From NCBI GenBank assembly GCA_973895155.1, contig OZ316897.1:21514001-21578000 (forward strand): a DNA stretch of 64,000 nt, given 5' to 3'. Made by a program: the position numbers and the translations under genes. The DNA comes from Marsupella aquatica (Eukaryota > Marchantiophyta). The notes beneath the pieces are model-generated. The model did no database searches and was not told the origin of the DNA. It worked only from the letters and a program-made list of their open reading frames with translations. Shown here piece by piece: positions 23,256 to 33,560 of the stretch (within the stretch, counting starts at the first letter, position 1; the number at the start of each line of letters is the position of its first letter).

Positions 23256-24850
23256 TCCTTTGTTTGACAGGTAAAGGTACGCACATTAATCCTAGAGTAC
23301 AACTGTTTGACATATACCTTACATTTCTTAGGAAGTCTTACCTTCAGAAATATTAGAAAGCCCGACTATAGATTCATAAAGCCCGACTGTATATTCAGAA
23401 AGTCTGGTATTAGATACCTGGCCATGATGTAGATGTTGAAGTATAGTGAGAGTGCCAGGGTTTACCATCAAGATAAACCTAAAAAATGATGTCCACCCAA
23501 TTGAAATTTAAGACATTTTACGCAAACAGCGAGCGTTTACTAGAATCTGGTTTACTCTTCTTGTTTACACAGTTGTGATACTGTACTTCTGGCATTTGTA
23601 TCCGATATTTTTCATCGTTCTGTTGACGCGAGCCGGGCCCAACTAGGGATCCGAGTAGTGCTGTCCCTGTAATATCAAGCAAATAACATTGCCCACTCAG
23701 TGACGAAGTTTTCTCAGGACGACGTGGCTCAGGTGCGGACAGTAATTTCATGTCAGAAATAACGGATTCCCTGCACCTCTGCACCTCCCCTTTTGAAGAT
23801 ATGCATCGCCTCTTCCAGGAAAGTAAAATCAGGGGCACTTAAAATTTAGGGGTATTGTGCGTCGGTGGTCAAGGTCGACAGATTCCGAGGGATTCGAGGA
23901 CTCCAGAGTAGGTACAGTTCAATTCAATAAACTGCTGAGTAAACTCGAATTAGTGGCCGATATTCTTAGTTTGGACCGTCATCAATTCAGTTGGCTATTG
24001 TCAATTTTACAGACCCATTAAATATCCGTAAGTGAGACCGGTGGCTATAAGCAACATTCTTAGTTAGCTGACTAGAGGAGAAAAGTGCGATTCCAACCAC
24101 CCTGTCATGCAAGCGAAGACAATCCTTCCGAGCTACGTCTGTCTGCCTGGTTGCAGTAGAGTTTCGGGTTCCGGGACGATTGAAAAAAATTATGAATCTC
24201 CAAAGTGCTGTCTGAGCGTTAGTCTTAAATTAATAACTCAGTAGCAAATGGAGGTAGGATTCCTTCCCCGTCAAAACATGTTGATCAAAAGTCGTTTATT
24301 GAGAAGCACTCACAATTCTCACCAACAATTGAAAATCCACACAAATGAGGCAAAGAGGGACACATTGCTGCGAGAAATCTGTGCGAAACCATAAAAAGTT
24401 GCCTGAGCACCGAAACGAACTGTTATCGTATTTACAGTATAAGCAGAAAGTAAACTAATGAGCAATCCAAATTTCAAAATCGTAGGTTGATAAAGTAAAG
24501 AATGAGCTGGTCATGGGACCAAAAGAGGTGGCGGTCAAATAGCTTGGCCCCCAGTAACATCCTAGCTGTATCTGATACACTCCTTGTTACCAAACCAGGC
24601 TGTGCAGCACTTTACCTCGTCAGGCTGCATGCTTGCACTGTACAATTGCCTCTAGTCTTTACGCTTGAACAACCGGACCGCATTTGATTGAAGTCTCCAG
24701 TTGTCCCTCATTACATGCAATGTGTCCGACGAATGAATGGTCTTACAGGGTCAAATCACTGGTTTGGTAGCTAGAAATCATAGAGTGAATTCTAGTTGGA
24801 GTTTCTCAGCTTCAATATGCTAAAAACTGGATGGCTTCTATCGGTTGACA
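23256..24850. other. Intergenic region between convergent genes
   Basis: The RNF32-like gene and the minus-strand UBA gene both end into this region. Near 23355-23420 are about three copies of a 21-bp unit built on AAAGCCCGACT. A 106-codon minus-strand ORF (23518-23838) is unrecognised. Nothing else is supported. Confidence 0.4.
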
Positions 24851-26777
24851 CTACACAAAATGAGCAAGTGCCCTTTCCCGATCATTATCGTACATAGCCA
24901 GGGCCCCAGTAACCGACGTTGAAGGAAAGCCCATCTCTCTCAGTAAATTGTATGATGAAACAAAATCCAGTACCTGCCAGAGGAGAGACAAAGTCATATT
25001 CCCAGCGGCAATCTATAGCAAAGTAAGAATCAGTGGTTCTAAATGGACAAAGCAGGAGCTAGTTGAGAAGATCACGGATTCGGTACTGAAACAGATGTAA
25101 CAAAGCAAAAGCTTCTACAAGACAAGCTGCCGTGACTTGGCCAATTAAGTGTTTGAGATGGAACCTTGCTATGGACGTCCCCGAAAGTCGCCACTCCCAT
25201 TACCACTGCTTCCCTGTTGAGACCCATTGCTACATATTTAGCAACAATTTGGTCATCCCCACTCCCCTGCAAAACGTGATGCAATTCAAGTTCAGTGCCA
25301 GAGTAGGAAAGGATGACACCTACTTGAAAAAAGCCCAGTCACATATATGGCAAATTCTGTGATGAGTTTGAAAATAACGCATAGTCTTCTAACATGCAGT
25401 AACAAAAAAATTTAAAAATAGCTGATTTGGGGTGGAACTATGTACAAAAGATGCTCACCGGAGCTGCATTAGCTTCACCATTTGCTCGTACTGAATCCCA
25501 GCCTTGAGATTCTCTATCAAACTCAGCCAAAATCTTCCTCTCCAGCTCGAAGTCGAAATTGAACAAACTTCTAGGTACATCAGCATTTTGTGGCACAATC
25601 AATTGCACCTGCATCGAAGTTTTAACGTCAAGAGACATGATAATGATGGTGGTGATGTTCGGGTATTCGTGCCGGAAGAATGTCTAAACGACGCCAACTG
25701 GCCGGCAACTCGGCTGGCAAAGATCAAAGCAAAAGTGACAGGACCTAATGCACATAGCGCGTGAAAGTTCGAAGTTTAGAAAATCAAATTAGGTGAACTC
25801 AATCATAAAGTGCACATAGAGAAATCTCTAACTCAAAACTAGAAGCAATTGCTCAAGCGTACGTACTGCAGGTGCAACTCGATACTCTGGTTTGATGGCA
25901 ACCCTGATGCCCGTTCCAGCTGCAAAACATAGAATCGGTACCCACTATGAGTACCAATTATGTAAGAGAAAAGAATTGGGAGTGATCGCACAGTTGCTGC
26001 ATCAGCAGAGATGGGTTTATCAGAAATCTCTTGCTGGCACTCAGCACCTTTCTCATTTGAACAGAGAGAAAGTGGGAGAGGGACGGGGACGCCTCTGTAC
26101 ATACATACAACATTTTTCTTTAAAGGACGAAAGCATTCGTGGGCACTGTCTACAGCTCAGACCATTACACAAAGGAAAACTTTGGGTCACAGTTGCCCTA
26201 ATTGAACGAATCGCTCAGTGATGCATTCACAACCTATCTCGGGGTGATAAACTGGACATGACTCGACCCTCCTGATCCATTTAAGGTGATAAACTCGGAA
26301 TGAACTCGACCCTCCTGGTCAATTTGCGTTCAAGGAAATCCCGTACGTTCACATGCAAGGCTCCAATTCCCTTTGAACAAAATACAGAACTTCCCATTTA
26401 TGACATAGAGTACCATGTAGCAGTTGATGTGCAAGTTAGACAGGAAAGGAATCGCTGATTCTAAACGATGAAAAAAACTGTCCTCGCCAACAAGCAGACA
26501 TGAACAAATTGACGGTGTATCTTTCGACAAACGATATGACCCGTACTTTTTAGCAGGCTCACTTACATGTGGGTGAAGAGTGCGAAACAGGAGAAGGCAG
26601 CCGATTCGTCGCAGGCCCAACGGGTTGCGCAATTTTAGGGTAGAATTGGGACGAATTGCTTCCGGCGCGATCATAGCGTGGCCCATACATAGGCTTTGGC
26701 GTTTCGTAGCCTGTGAGGATCGGCCCTCCACCAGGCCTCTGCGAACCCCCTCCCGCCTTCCTGAAATCATAATCCAT
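24851..26777 (-). CDS. UBA-domain protein, five exons, 212 aa
   Basis: Assembled from exons 26567-26777, 25867-25919, 25459-25608, 25165-25266 and 24851-24973. All junctions are GT-AG and frame-consistent, and total coding length is 212 codons plus stop. The start MDYDFRKAGGG opens a Gly/Pro-rich, probably disordered N-terminus. The middle contains GIRVAIKPEYRVAPA and FDFELERKILAEF, which look like a conserved plant block. The C-terminus has two UBA-like helices: YVAMGLNREAVVMGVATFGD and then LLREMGFPSTSVTGALAMYD, ending ALAHFV. UBA domains bind ubiquitin; the exact partner is unknown. I match it to plant proteins annotated as UBA/TS-N domain proteins but cannot give a locus. No exon is longer than 211 bp, so ORF scans miss it. 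Confidence 0.8.
26243..26325. repeat. Tandem duplication, about 42 bp, in intron 1 of UBA gene
   Basis: Copies at 26243-26284 and 26285-26325 share GGTGATAAACT and ACTCGACCCTCCTG with a few substitutions. Confidence 0.75.
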
Positions 26778-26803
26778 TTCTTTTACCTCCCCTCCAATTC
26801 CCT

Positions 26804-26891
26804 CCTCTTCTCTTCTCTTCTCTTCTCTTCTCTTCTCTTCTCTTCTCTTCTCTTCTCTTCTCTTCTCTTCTCTTCTCTGCTCTGCTCTGCT
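26804..26891. repeat. TCTTC pentanucleotide microsatellite in UBA gene leader
   Basis: About 15 copies of TTCTC are followed by three copies of TCTGC. They lie immediately upstream of the UBA gene ATG (26777) on the minus strand. In the coding orientation the tract reads REEKR repeatedly and is open in frame with the gene up to an ATG at 26921. Confidence 0.9.
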
Positions 26892-27040
26892 CAACCTGTT
26901 TGTGTGAAACTTGCAATCCAAAACGGATTTTGTCTCTCCGTCAAGAGCTATTCAATTCAGTATGCTTTTTCTCGTAATATGGTAATCGAGTAAATTTTCC
27001 AAACCATATACAAAGGTGCGATCCAAGGCGTGCAATTCAA

Positions 27041-27090
27041 ACCTCTCCTCTCCTCTCCTCTCCTCTCCTCTCCTCTCCTCTCCTCTCCTC
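27041..27090. repeat. TCCTC pentanucleotide microsatellite
   Basis: About ten copies of TCCTC, 150 bp beyond the first pyrimidine tract. The interval 27100-27475 looks like a GC-richer leader or promoter fragment, with a (TC)n tract at 27335-27371, but no coding exon follows it. Confidence 0.9.
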
Positions 27091-27332
27091 CGTTTCGTCA
27101 CCTGTCTACACTAGTGCGTTCCTCTCCTCCTGCAGCAGAAGATCGATCCCGCAAGCACTACTTCGTGTGAGCGCCAAGTCAGAATTAAGTAGTACTCCAG
27201 ACTTCGTTTCGGCCCCTTGATCGGTTCTCTGCTTCGTTTTCCTTGTCTACAACAACAGAGCGCCCTCTTCGCCGGCCGAAGGTCGATTCGAAGCACTCCT
27301 CTGTTCAGCAGCAATTGAGAATTAAGATCTTC

Positions 27333-27334
<2 letters not shown>

Positions 27335-27371
<37 letters not shown>
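27335..27371. repeat. (TC)n microsatellite
   Basis: About 18 uninterrupted TC dinucleotides. Such tracts are common in plant 5' leaders, but no downstream coding sequence was found here. Confidence 0.95.
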
Positions 27372-27373
<2 letters not shown>

Positions 27374-27475
27374 CTTTCGTTTGAAGTCTTCTTCGTGTCC
27401 GTCGCTCGAGCCGTGTAACGCGAGCGCTGAAGTGTAACAAGAGCGCCTCCGCGTGGAGTAGTGGTGAAGGCAACA

Positions 27476-28820
27476 GTGCAACACCATCTCCTCTTTTACA
27501 TGTCAAGTTGTGTAAACTGCATGTAAATGTAAAATGATCTCTTGCAAGGCAGGGGAAGATGATGACCCTAGTTTGTTAATTGGTGTCAAGTCATCAGGTC
27601 AAGCACTATAACATGCCACCCAGCCAAAAGAGTCTATGGTCTATTTACAAACTGACTTATGGGCCTGAAGAAATACTGGGGATGGACCCATTTTTTCCTT
27701 CACTGGTGGGTCACCCCTAGACCCATCCTAAAACCCCCGAATCCCCACCCTGCACCTGCCATCACTTGGGAAAGGGAGGAGAGAAAAGGGAGGGAGAGGA
27801 TGGGAGAGGGGGGACAAGAAAGACAACCGCTACCTCCCTTTGCCTGACCCAGCTCTGCCCTACCTTTTGCATCCCTCGTGCACTCACCCTATTGACAACT
27901 GCTCAGCACAGATGGTGCCATAGCGCAACCCAACAATATCTCTTACTAGGTTTTGCTTTGACAACACTTTTTCATAACGGGGGCCATGAACAACACACTC
28001 ATTCAAGGACACTTCATTGCCTCTCCAACACATCCTTTCCTCAATGGCTTCCTTGGTGCAACCCAGGAGCATTGGGTAGTAACGCCTTGGTAACAGAGCA
28101 GTGTGGGCCATAAGGGGCCCCAAAAAGAGGGGCTATTATTGTCCATAAGGCCCTCATAGGGGGGTGTTAATACACTTAAAAGGCCTCAGCAATGATTTAT
28201 TTTCACTATGTTTGGTAAAAGTAGAGAAGAAATTGGTAGGCATTTATTCTTTTGTCTATAATTATGACTATAGCCAAAATTAGGGCTAACCTTACACACG
28301 TACTTGGTTAGTTTAGTTGTGTTGCGCACTATATCCCCAAAGATTGTTTGTTTGGATAAGAGAACCCTAAGGTTCATTATTATGGAGCAAATTGAGAGAT
28401 AGAGAAAACTAGTATTGTAGAGACTTGATATGATCAACAGGCCGGCCTTCGATCTTGCAGGCCTTGTGTTCCCAAAAATGTAACGTCAGTTGAGATGAAC
28501 CATGTGTCTCTCTGTGTTGATTAGTTCAATATTGATGGACATCATGTTGTGAATGTAGTCTTTCCTCAATAAAAATTTCATATTCCCCTTCATAAGTCAC
28601 ACAGGGCATTAAAAATATACCAAGCTACTTTTTTTTTCATATGTGCAATTATGGCCTCGTTTCAATATCAAAGACTAATGTAACTTTCTACGTCTGCAAA
28701 CTAGTGTATTGATGAGAGAGACTTTCTAATGGAGGCATAGTGCAACACTATCTCCCCAATTACATGTCAAATTTCTGTAAGCTTCAAGTAAATATAAATG
28801 ATCCTGCTAGGTGAGGGAAG
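27476..28820. mobile_element. Possible 1.3-kb non-autonomous element bounded by direct repeats
   Basis: An 80-85 bp direct repeat lies at 27476-27558 and 28740-28820 (GTGCAACACCATCTCC at the left, GTGCAACACTATCTCC at the right, both ending GGGAAG). The interior has no coding capacity. It contains the dispersed GGGGCTATTATTG motif near 28132, next to AATACACTTAAAAGGC, which also occurs in the 2.4-kb duplication. The repeats are diverged, so this is an old element or two fragments of one family. LTR identity is inferred, not shown. Confidence 0.4.
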
Positions 28821-28922
28821 GAGAATTTTGCTTGAAGGGAGTGAACCTTTGCTTCACGTGGTCCAAACTCAAAACTCTAGAGTATTTGATGGGAATGTGT
28901 GTCTGTGTGTGTTCTTTTTTCC

Positions 28923-28954
28923 TTTTTTTTTTTTTTTTTTGGGGGGGGGGGGGG
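28923..28954. repeat. Poly-T/poly-G run
   Basis: Eighteen T are followed by 14 G. The complementary arrangement (12 C then 9 A) occurs at 43216-43236, suggesting the same repeat family inserted in the opposite orientation. Confidence 0.85.
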
Positions 28955-29918
28955 CCAAGACACATGCAAACTTCATATCTCCAAACTCCAGAATATTGCA
29001 AATCAAGCCTCCAAACATTAACTTTGGACAATTGGCACCGAAATGTTCAACGATCAACTACTTTCTAGAGATGACTATCTGCCACAGTGAAAACTAAACC
29101 ATTCTTCGTGGAAGCCAGTATCACACGAATATAAATACTTAATTAAGTAAGAACCCATTTCAATTTCGCCAGGAGAGGTAGTAAACAATCCTTTACCCGT
29201 CGATAATAAGAAGCACAGTCACAGGATGTACTACTTGACAAATGACAACCACAACAGCACATTGCAATTCAGAAGACGAAGCCCTCTCAAGGTTTGGCCC
29301 GAAAAGTAAGAACTCTGGGAAGATCCTCTCGCGAATGCGTCATTTTGCCGAACGAATCGCTGAAATTGTGGGAAAAATTAACAGAATGTCAAGCAATCAG
29401 TAAACACAAGTCTGCTGCGGGGGTGACCATAGGCAGCTCGGGGAGACGCCAAATTCCAAGTGGAAGGACACACCAAACTCCAAACAGATCAAGAAACACC
29501 GGTGAGATGAACACATCTGCCGAGTGTTTTGGGCCACATTTCCTGCCCGCCTGCTTTTGAGTGCGGAAAACTTAACGTAAAAGCCGTAACCTTTACTCCA
29601 GTCAGGGATCTCTCATATAGCTATGGCATTGACCGAAAACACCACTAGCTATGTCAGTGACCGAGCCTTCTTCTGTTAGACATGGAGCCAGAGACCCCTC
29701 ACCTCGCAGGCAGAGAATGAAACATGTGAGAGGATGAAAACTGAATAGTCTTCGACCTTGCTTCTTCGGATTGGGTCATTAAATACCACAGTGATGACCA
29801 CACATTCTCCTACTTTAGCGAAGGCGAGTGATTCTATCCAAGCCTTGATGGACCCAGCATTGGAACATGTGGTCGTCAGGCTTCTGGGATCCTAACAGCA
29901 GCAGTAATGTTCGTAATT
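28955..29918. other. 3' flank of strictosidine-synthase-like gene
   Basis: No gene is supported. An 88-codon ORF at 29294-29560 on the plus strand is unrecognised. Confidence 0.4.
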
Positions 29919-31100
29919 CTACTTTGGAAGAGTGTAAACAGCAACGTGAGGAAGCAGTACAGACCCAAGGTACAGTTTCCCATCATGCTCCTCTGGTTCG
30001 CTGATGAGTTTCACCACTGCACCGGTCTGATCTTCCAAAACCTCCAGAAGCTCACTTTGCTCGTTGAATTTGTACAGAGCCCCGTGTGGCCTGCCAGTAT
30101 ACATCCCCACTCTAACAGGCAATTTCAGGAGCACTTGCTTCAGGGCGGGGCGTGGCTTGAAGAACCCATCCAAAGCGCTCCGCCTAGAGTGAAGGGCGAC
30201 CCAGAATTCTCCTTTATCGTTGGTACGCACATTGTCAGCATAACCAGCCAACCAAACAAAGTGTTCAGAAGTGCCAGCCTTGGGGCCTTTCACCCAATAC
30301 CGGACAATCCTGTAAGTCCCTGTTTCGATGACTAGCAAAAACGAGTGATCTTTACTGAAGGAGACGCCGTTGGGGAACCGCAGGTTTCGAACCAGCACGG
30401 TGGTCTCCTTGGTCCTGGGATCCCACTTCAACAACCGTCCACCACTCTCTCCTTCCAGAAGCGCCAACATAAAATTCCTCCGAGGGTACTTTGAGCTGCT
30501 GTCGGTGAAGTAGACAGTGCCGTCGTCATCAATGTCCAAGTCATTCGTGAACACGAATTTCTGGCCATCGTCGGCTGTATCGGTGAGCAGTTCTGCGACT
30601 CCTCCCTCCGGACCAACCTTCAACAGACCGAAGTAAGCATCCGCAATGTACAAATCTCCGGTCTGCTTGTTGAAACGAAGCCCCAGTGGCCTGCCACACA
30701 GATGCTCGTACTCCACGTTGGCCCTCAATGGCAGTGGTTGGTTGCAAATCTCCGTCCTGTTCGGAATGATGACAGCGAATTCGACCCATCCTGCCTCGTC
30801 GCCGTCCCATCTCATCACACGGCCATCACCCACGCTTGCGTAAGGGCCCCTCCCTTGAGAATCGAAGGTCAGACTCTCAGGCCCGAAAATTTGTCCACCA
30901 TACTTAATCTCCGACGACTGCAGCTTGTTTTCGCTGTCTCTGGGGATTGCATCCAGCACCTCGCGTGGGGCCAGAGGCACTGCTTGAATCTTGAAGTTCT
31001 CGACTCCTTTGATAGGACTGTAGTTGAGAGGATCTGTTGCCAAGAACAGAGCTGTCAAGAGAGCGAGCACACCTAGAATTGAAGCCGCTGGAAAGGCCAT
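29919..31100 (-). CDS. Strictosidine-synthase-like (SSL/APMAP-type) protein
   Basis: An intronless gene of 393 aa, full length for the family. The N-terminal segment ILGVLALLTALFLATDP is a signal peptide or membrane anchor, pointing to the secretory pathway. The rest is a six-bladed beta-propeller with family blocks GPESLTFDSQGRGPYASV, CGRPLGLRFNKQTGDLYIAD and RFPNGVSFSKD, and an EEHDGKLYLGS end. An N-glycosylation sequon NRT lies near residue 115. In true strictosidine synthase a catalytic Glu sits in HFEQIQEHDG; here the aligned stretch reads VKLISEPEEHDG, so that Glu appears to be missing. It is therefore probably an esterase-like or unknown-function SSL rather than an alkaloid enzyme. The start is chosen because the signal segment follows directly. 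Confidence 0.92.
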   Translation of the reverse strand: MAFPAASILGVLALLTALFLATDPLNYSPIKGVENFKIQAVPLAPREVLDAIPRDSENKLQSSEIKYGGQIFGPESLTFDSQGRGPYASVGDGRVMRWDGDEAGWVEFAVIIPNRTEICNQPLPLRANVEYEHLCGRPLGLRFNKQTGDLYIADAYFGLLKVGPEGGVAELLTDTADDGQKFVFTNDLDIDDDGTVYFTDSSSKYPRRNFMLALLEGESGGRLLKWDPRTKETTVLVRNLRFPNGVSFSKDHSFLLVIETGTYRIVRYWVKGPKAGTSEHFVWLAGYADNVRTNDKGEFWVALHSRRSALDGFFKPRPALKQVLLKLPVRVGMYTGRPHGALYKFNEQSELLEVLEDQTGAVVKLISEPEEHDGKLYLGSVLLPHVAVYTLPK

Positions 31101-31359
31101 GATGGAGGCCTCGGTAGAGCAACCACGTGAATCGTCAAAACCTGGCTCTTTTCTGCTCGCTTACTCAAAATTTCAGAATCACGATTCGTCTGCTCTGGTG
31201 AAGCTCTAGCATATTTTTCTTCAAATTCATTGGAACCAATTCGGTTGTTTTACTCGTACCTCCATGCCTCCGAGTTTTCTCCTTATAATTGTCAGTGCGC
31301 TTGCAGAAGAACAATTGTGCATGTGAGACATCGAGAGTAAAAATTATTATCCATCCGTA

Positions 31360-31930
31360 GCTTTTGTTCAGTGTAAAATCTAAGAGTTATATAATGCTCT
31401 TTGAAGATTTTTCTTTTTGTAATTTTTTGATGCTCTTTGTGATGTTCAGAGCACTATTGGAGAAGAATACATTATCTCCTGGTAATGTTTTAATGATCTT
31501 TGTGGTTTTTCTCTTGCTTATGTTCAGAACATTGTTAGAGAAGAATCAATTTTTGTCTTCGTAATTTCTAGAGCATTATTGGTAAAGAACACCAGTTCAT
31601 CATGAGTGTTCTCCTTGTAATTTTCAGAACCTTATTTGAAAAAGAATACATTGTCTTTTTAAGTTTTAGAGCTTATTTGTAAAGAATCCACAGTAATTGT
31701 CCTTGTAACTTCTAGAGCTTATTGGTAAAGAATCCGCAGTCAAGATTTGGATAAGATCATCATGAGGATTCTCCGTGTTGTTACCAGAGCATTACTAAAC
31801 AATGGGATTAGTTCATCATGAAGATCTCCTTTATTGTTTGTTACCAGAGTAACAGTAAAAGTAAAAGTCAAGGTTTGGATCATTTAATAATGAAGATTTT
31901 CCTCTGTTGTTACCAGAGCAAAAAAAACAA
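31360..31930. repeat. Degenerate repeats around AGAGCATTATTGG
   Basis: Several loosely spaced copies of a unit of the form TTCAGAGCATTATTGGAGAAGAAT (written here in part) occur near 31440, 31525, 31570, 31625, 31665 and 31710, with a CAAGATTTGGAT companion near 31740 and 31870. A related stretch is at 16710-16760. No coding capacity is seen. Confidence 0.55.
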
Positions 31931-33232
31931 AAAAAATGCAGGGAGGGCCAAGTGTATTGAATCCTGCTACCAAAGGAGCATGGGCAATGATAGACTCTCA
32001 AAACTCAACGGGCCTTACTCACTTCCACTATGAATACAGGGATGGGTAGGAGTGTTGAGGTCAGATCCACCTTTAAAAATGAGCTCCATTCTTTTCGGTT
32101 GGCAGGAGTGTTGGTGAGGTACACCCTTTTAAGGTGAGTTCCACTTCTTTTGTTTCGCTCCACTCTCTCAATGCTGGCTGGCATAAACACCAATCAGGCA
32201 GGGAAAGCGGTCTTTTGAATGGACAAGTCTGGTCTAACAGACTTTGCCATATATATTACCTTCATCTCATGAGACAAGCAAAGAACTTCGTGCCCTCCAT
32301 CCTGGTCTAGTTGGTTCTCAAGCAGGCAGGATAATTAACCACATTCACTCTGTTGCACTTGGGCATTATATCTTACAATGCCCTATTAAGACCAAATTCA
32401 TTCCGTTGCAACGTAGCCAAGAGTTCCGGACTACATAGATGTCTTGGTTCTGTTTGAAAAGCTGACACTAAAGATGAAAACTTATGAAAACTTGCACTCT
32501 AAATCAAGTTTTCAACTCTGTGGGTTCCTATTATGCCTCCACTACAGTAGTCCAATTAGTATGAATTGACTGGACAGAAGTGAATAAATTAGTTGACTGG
32601 AAACAACGGTCGTACAAGAGGTTATTAACCACACTAACTGTTGACACGTGTGCTTGGGTGTCAGAAGTTGCATTAGAGGTACCAGGGTTGGACACGTGAA
32701 GAAAATGTATTCTGCACTACCAGACAAATTCGAATAGCTGTCAACAATCGTTTTATGTAGTTCAACTCCTGAAAAGAACTTGCAAAATAACGGTGTTCTG
32801 CTCATAATTTGAACTCATTTGATAGATCGAATAATGAAGCAACGGATTCCTTCTTTTCGAGCCACAAAAAACTCTCAAATTGTGCATGTCCTAGGTATAA
32901 GGGATTCATTCAGAGTTTTAGGCATGGATGTTTCTGGAATTAATTGGGACTATCGGTTATGAGCTGCCACCAAACTTCGGTTAAGAGCTCAATTGCTTTT
33001 TATCTGTCGCGTACAGACCACAAATGGTATCCATCAGTCATTGAAACTAACAACCTGGAGCCATTCTACAACCCACAAGGGAATCCTTTTGCTACAGATC
33101 TCTCACAGGTTATATATAACACTGCCAACAAGACAGGAACGCCACACACTGGGAGACATGGTCCCGAAAGCAAAGAAACCCAATAAAGGGAAGGAAAAGG
33201 AAGTGAAAAGGCCCCAAGAAGACCAACAGTCA
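31931..33232. other. Intergenic repeats
   Basis: Around 32043-32160 is a degenerate tandem pair of about 58 bp (GGAGTGTTG...GAGCTCCA and GGAGTGTTGG...GAGTTCCA). The remainder has no recognisable gene. Confidence 0.4.
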
Positions 33233-33367
33233 CAGGTTAGGTTTCAATTGTCCTTAGCTTCCACTCTGTAGGTCTCTGTAGGTAGGCTCCAAACCTTCCC
33301 GTCCGGCAACCATATATTGAGGTACCCGACCCGCTCCAAGGTGAACACTCCCATCCACCTCAAGTAC
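33233..33367 (-). pseudogene. Decayed exon-3 fragment of a DUF985 cupin gene
   Basis: On the minus strand, after a GCAG acceptor-like sequence, the fragment begins GTACTTGAGGTGGAT; the intact cupin exon 3 at 46948 begins GTACTTCAGGTGGAT. It continues VPQYMV (VPQYVV in the intact gene), GGTTTGGAGCCTACC (GGTTTGGAGCTTACC) and ATTGAAACCTAACCTGT (ATTGAAACATTACCTGT), with deletions that break the frame. Similarity stops at about 33233. No exon 1 or 2 counterpart was found. It lies 194 bp past the EDM2-like stop codon on the same strand, about 13 kb from the intact gene. Confidence 0.75.
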
Positions 33368-33560
33368 CTGCATTGCAACAGCAACAATGCGTCAGTACAA
33401 TAAAGGCTTCTATCCTGGGACGATATTAAGTTTCTCAGAGGGTCGCTAATTGTCACGTTGCAATAGATATACGTCAGAACTAAACAGGACACTTACATCA
33501 ACCATATGTACATTTTTGCATACAGCATACGATTCAGCAAGCTGCATTCTTTCATTCCAG

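Noticed and set aside
26580-26993. 137-codon plus-strand ORF with LLFSS repeats
   Set aside because: It is the antisense reading of the pentanucleotide tract and UBA exon 1.
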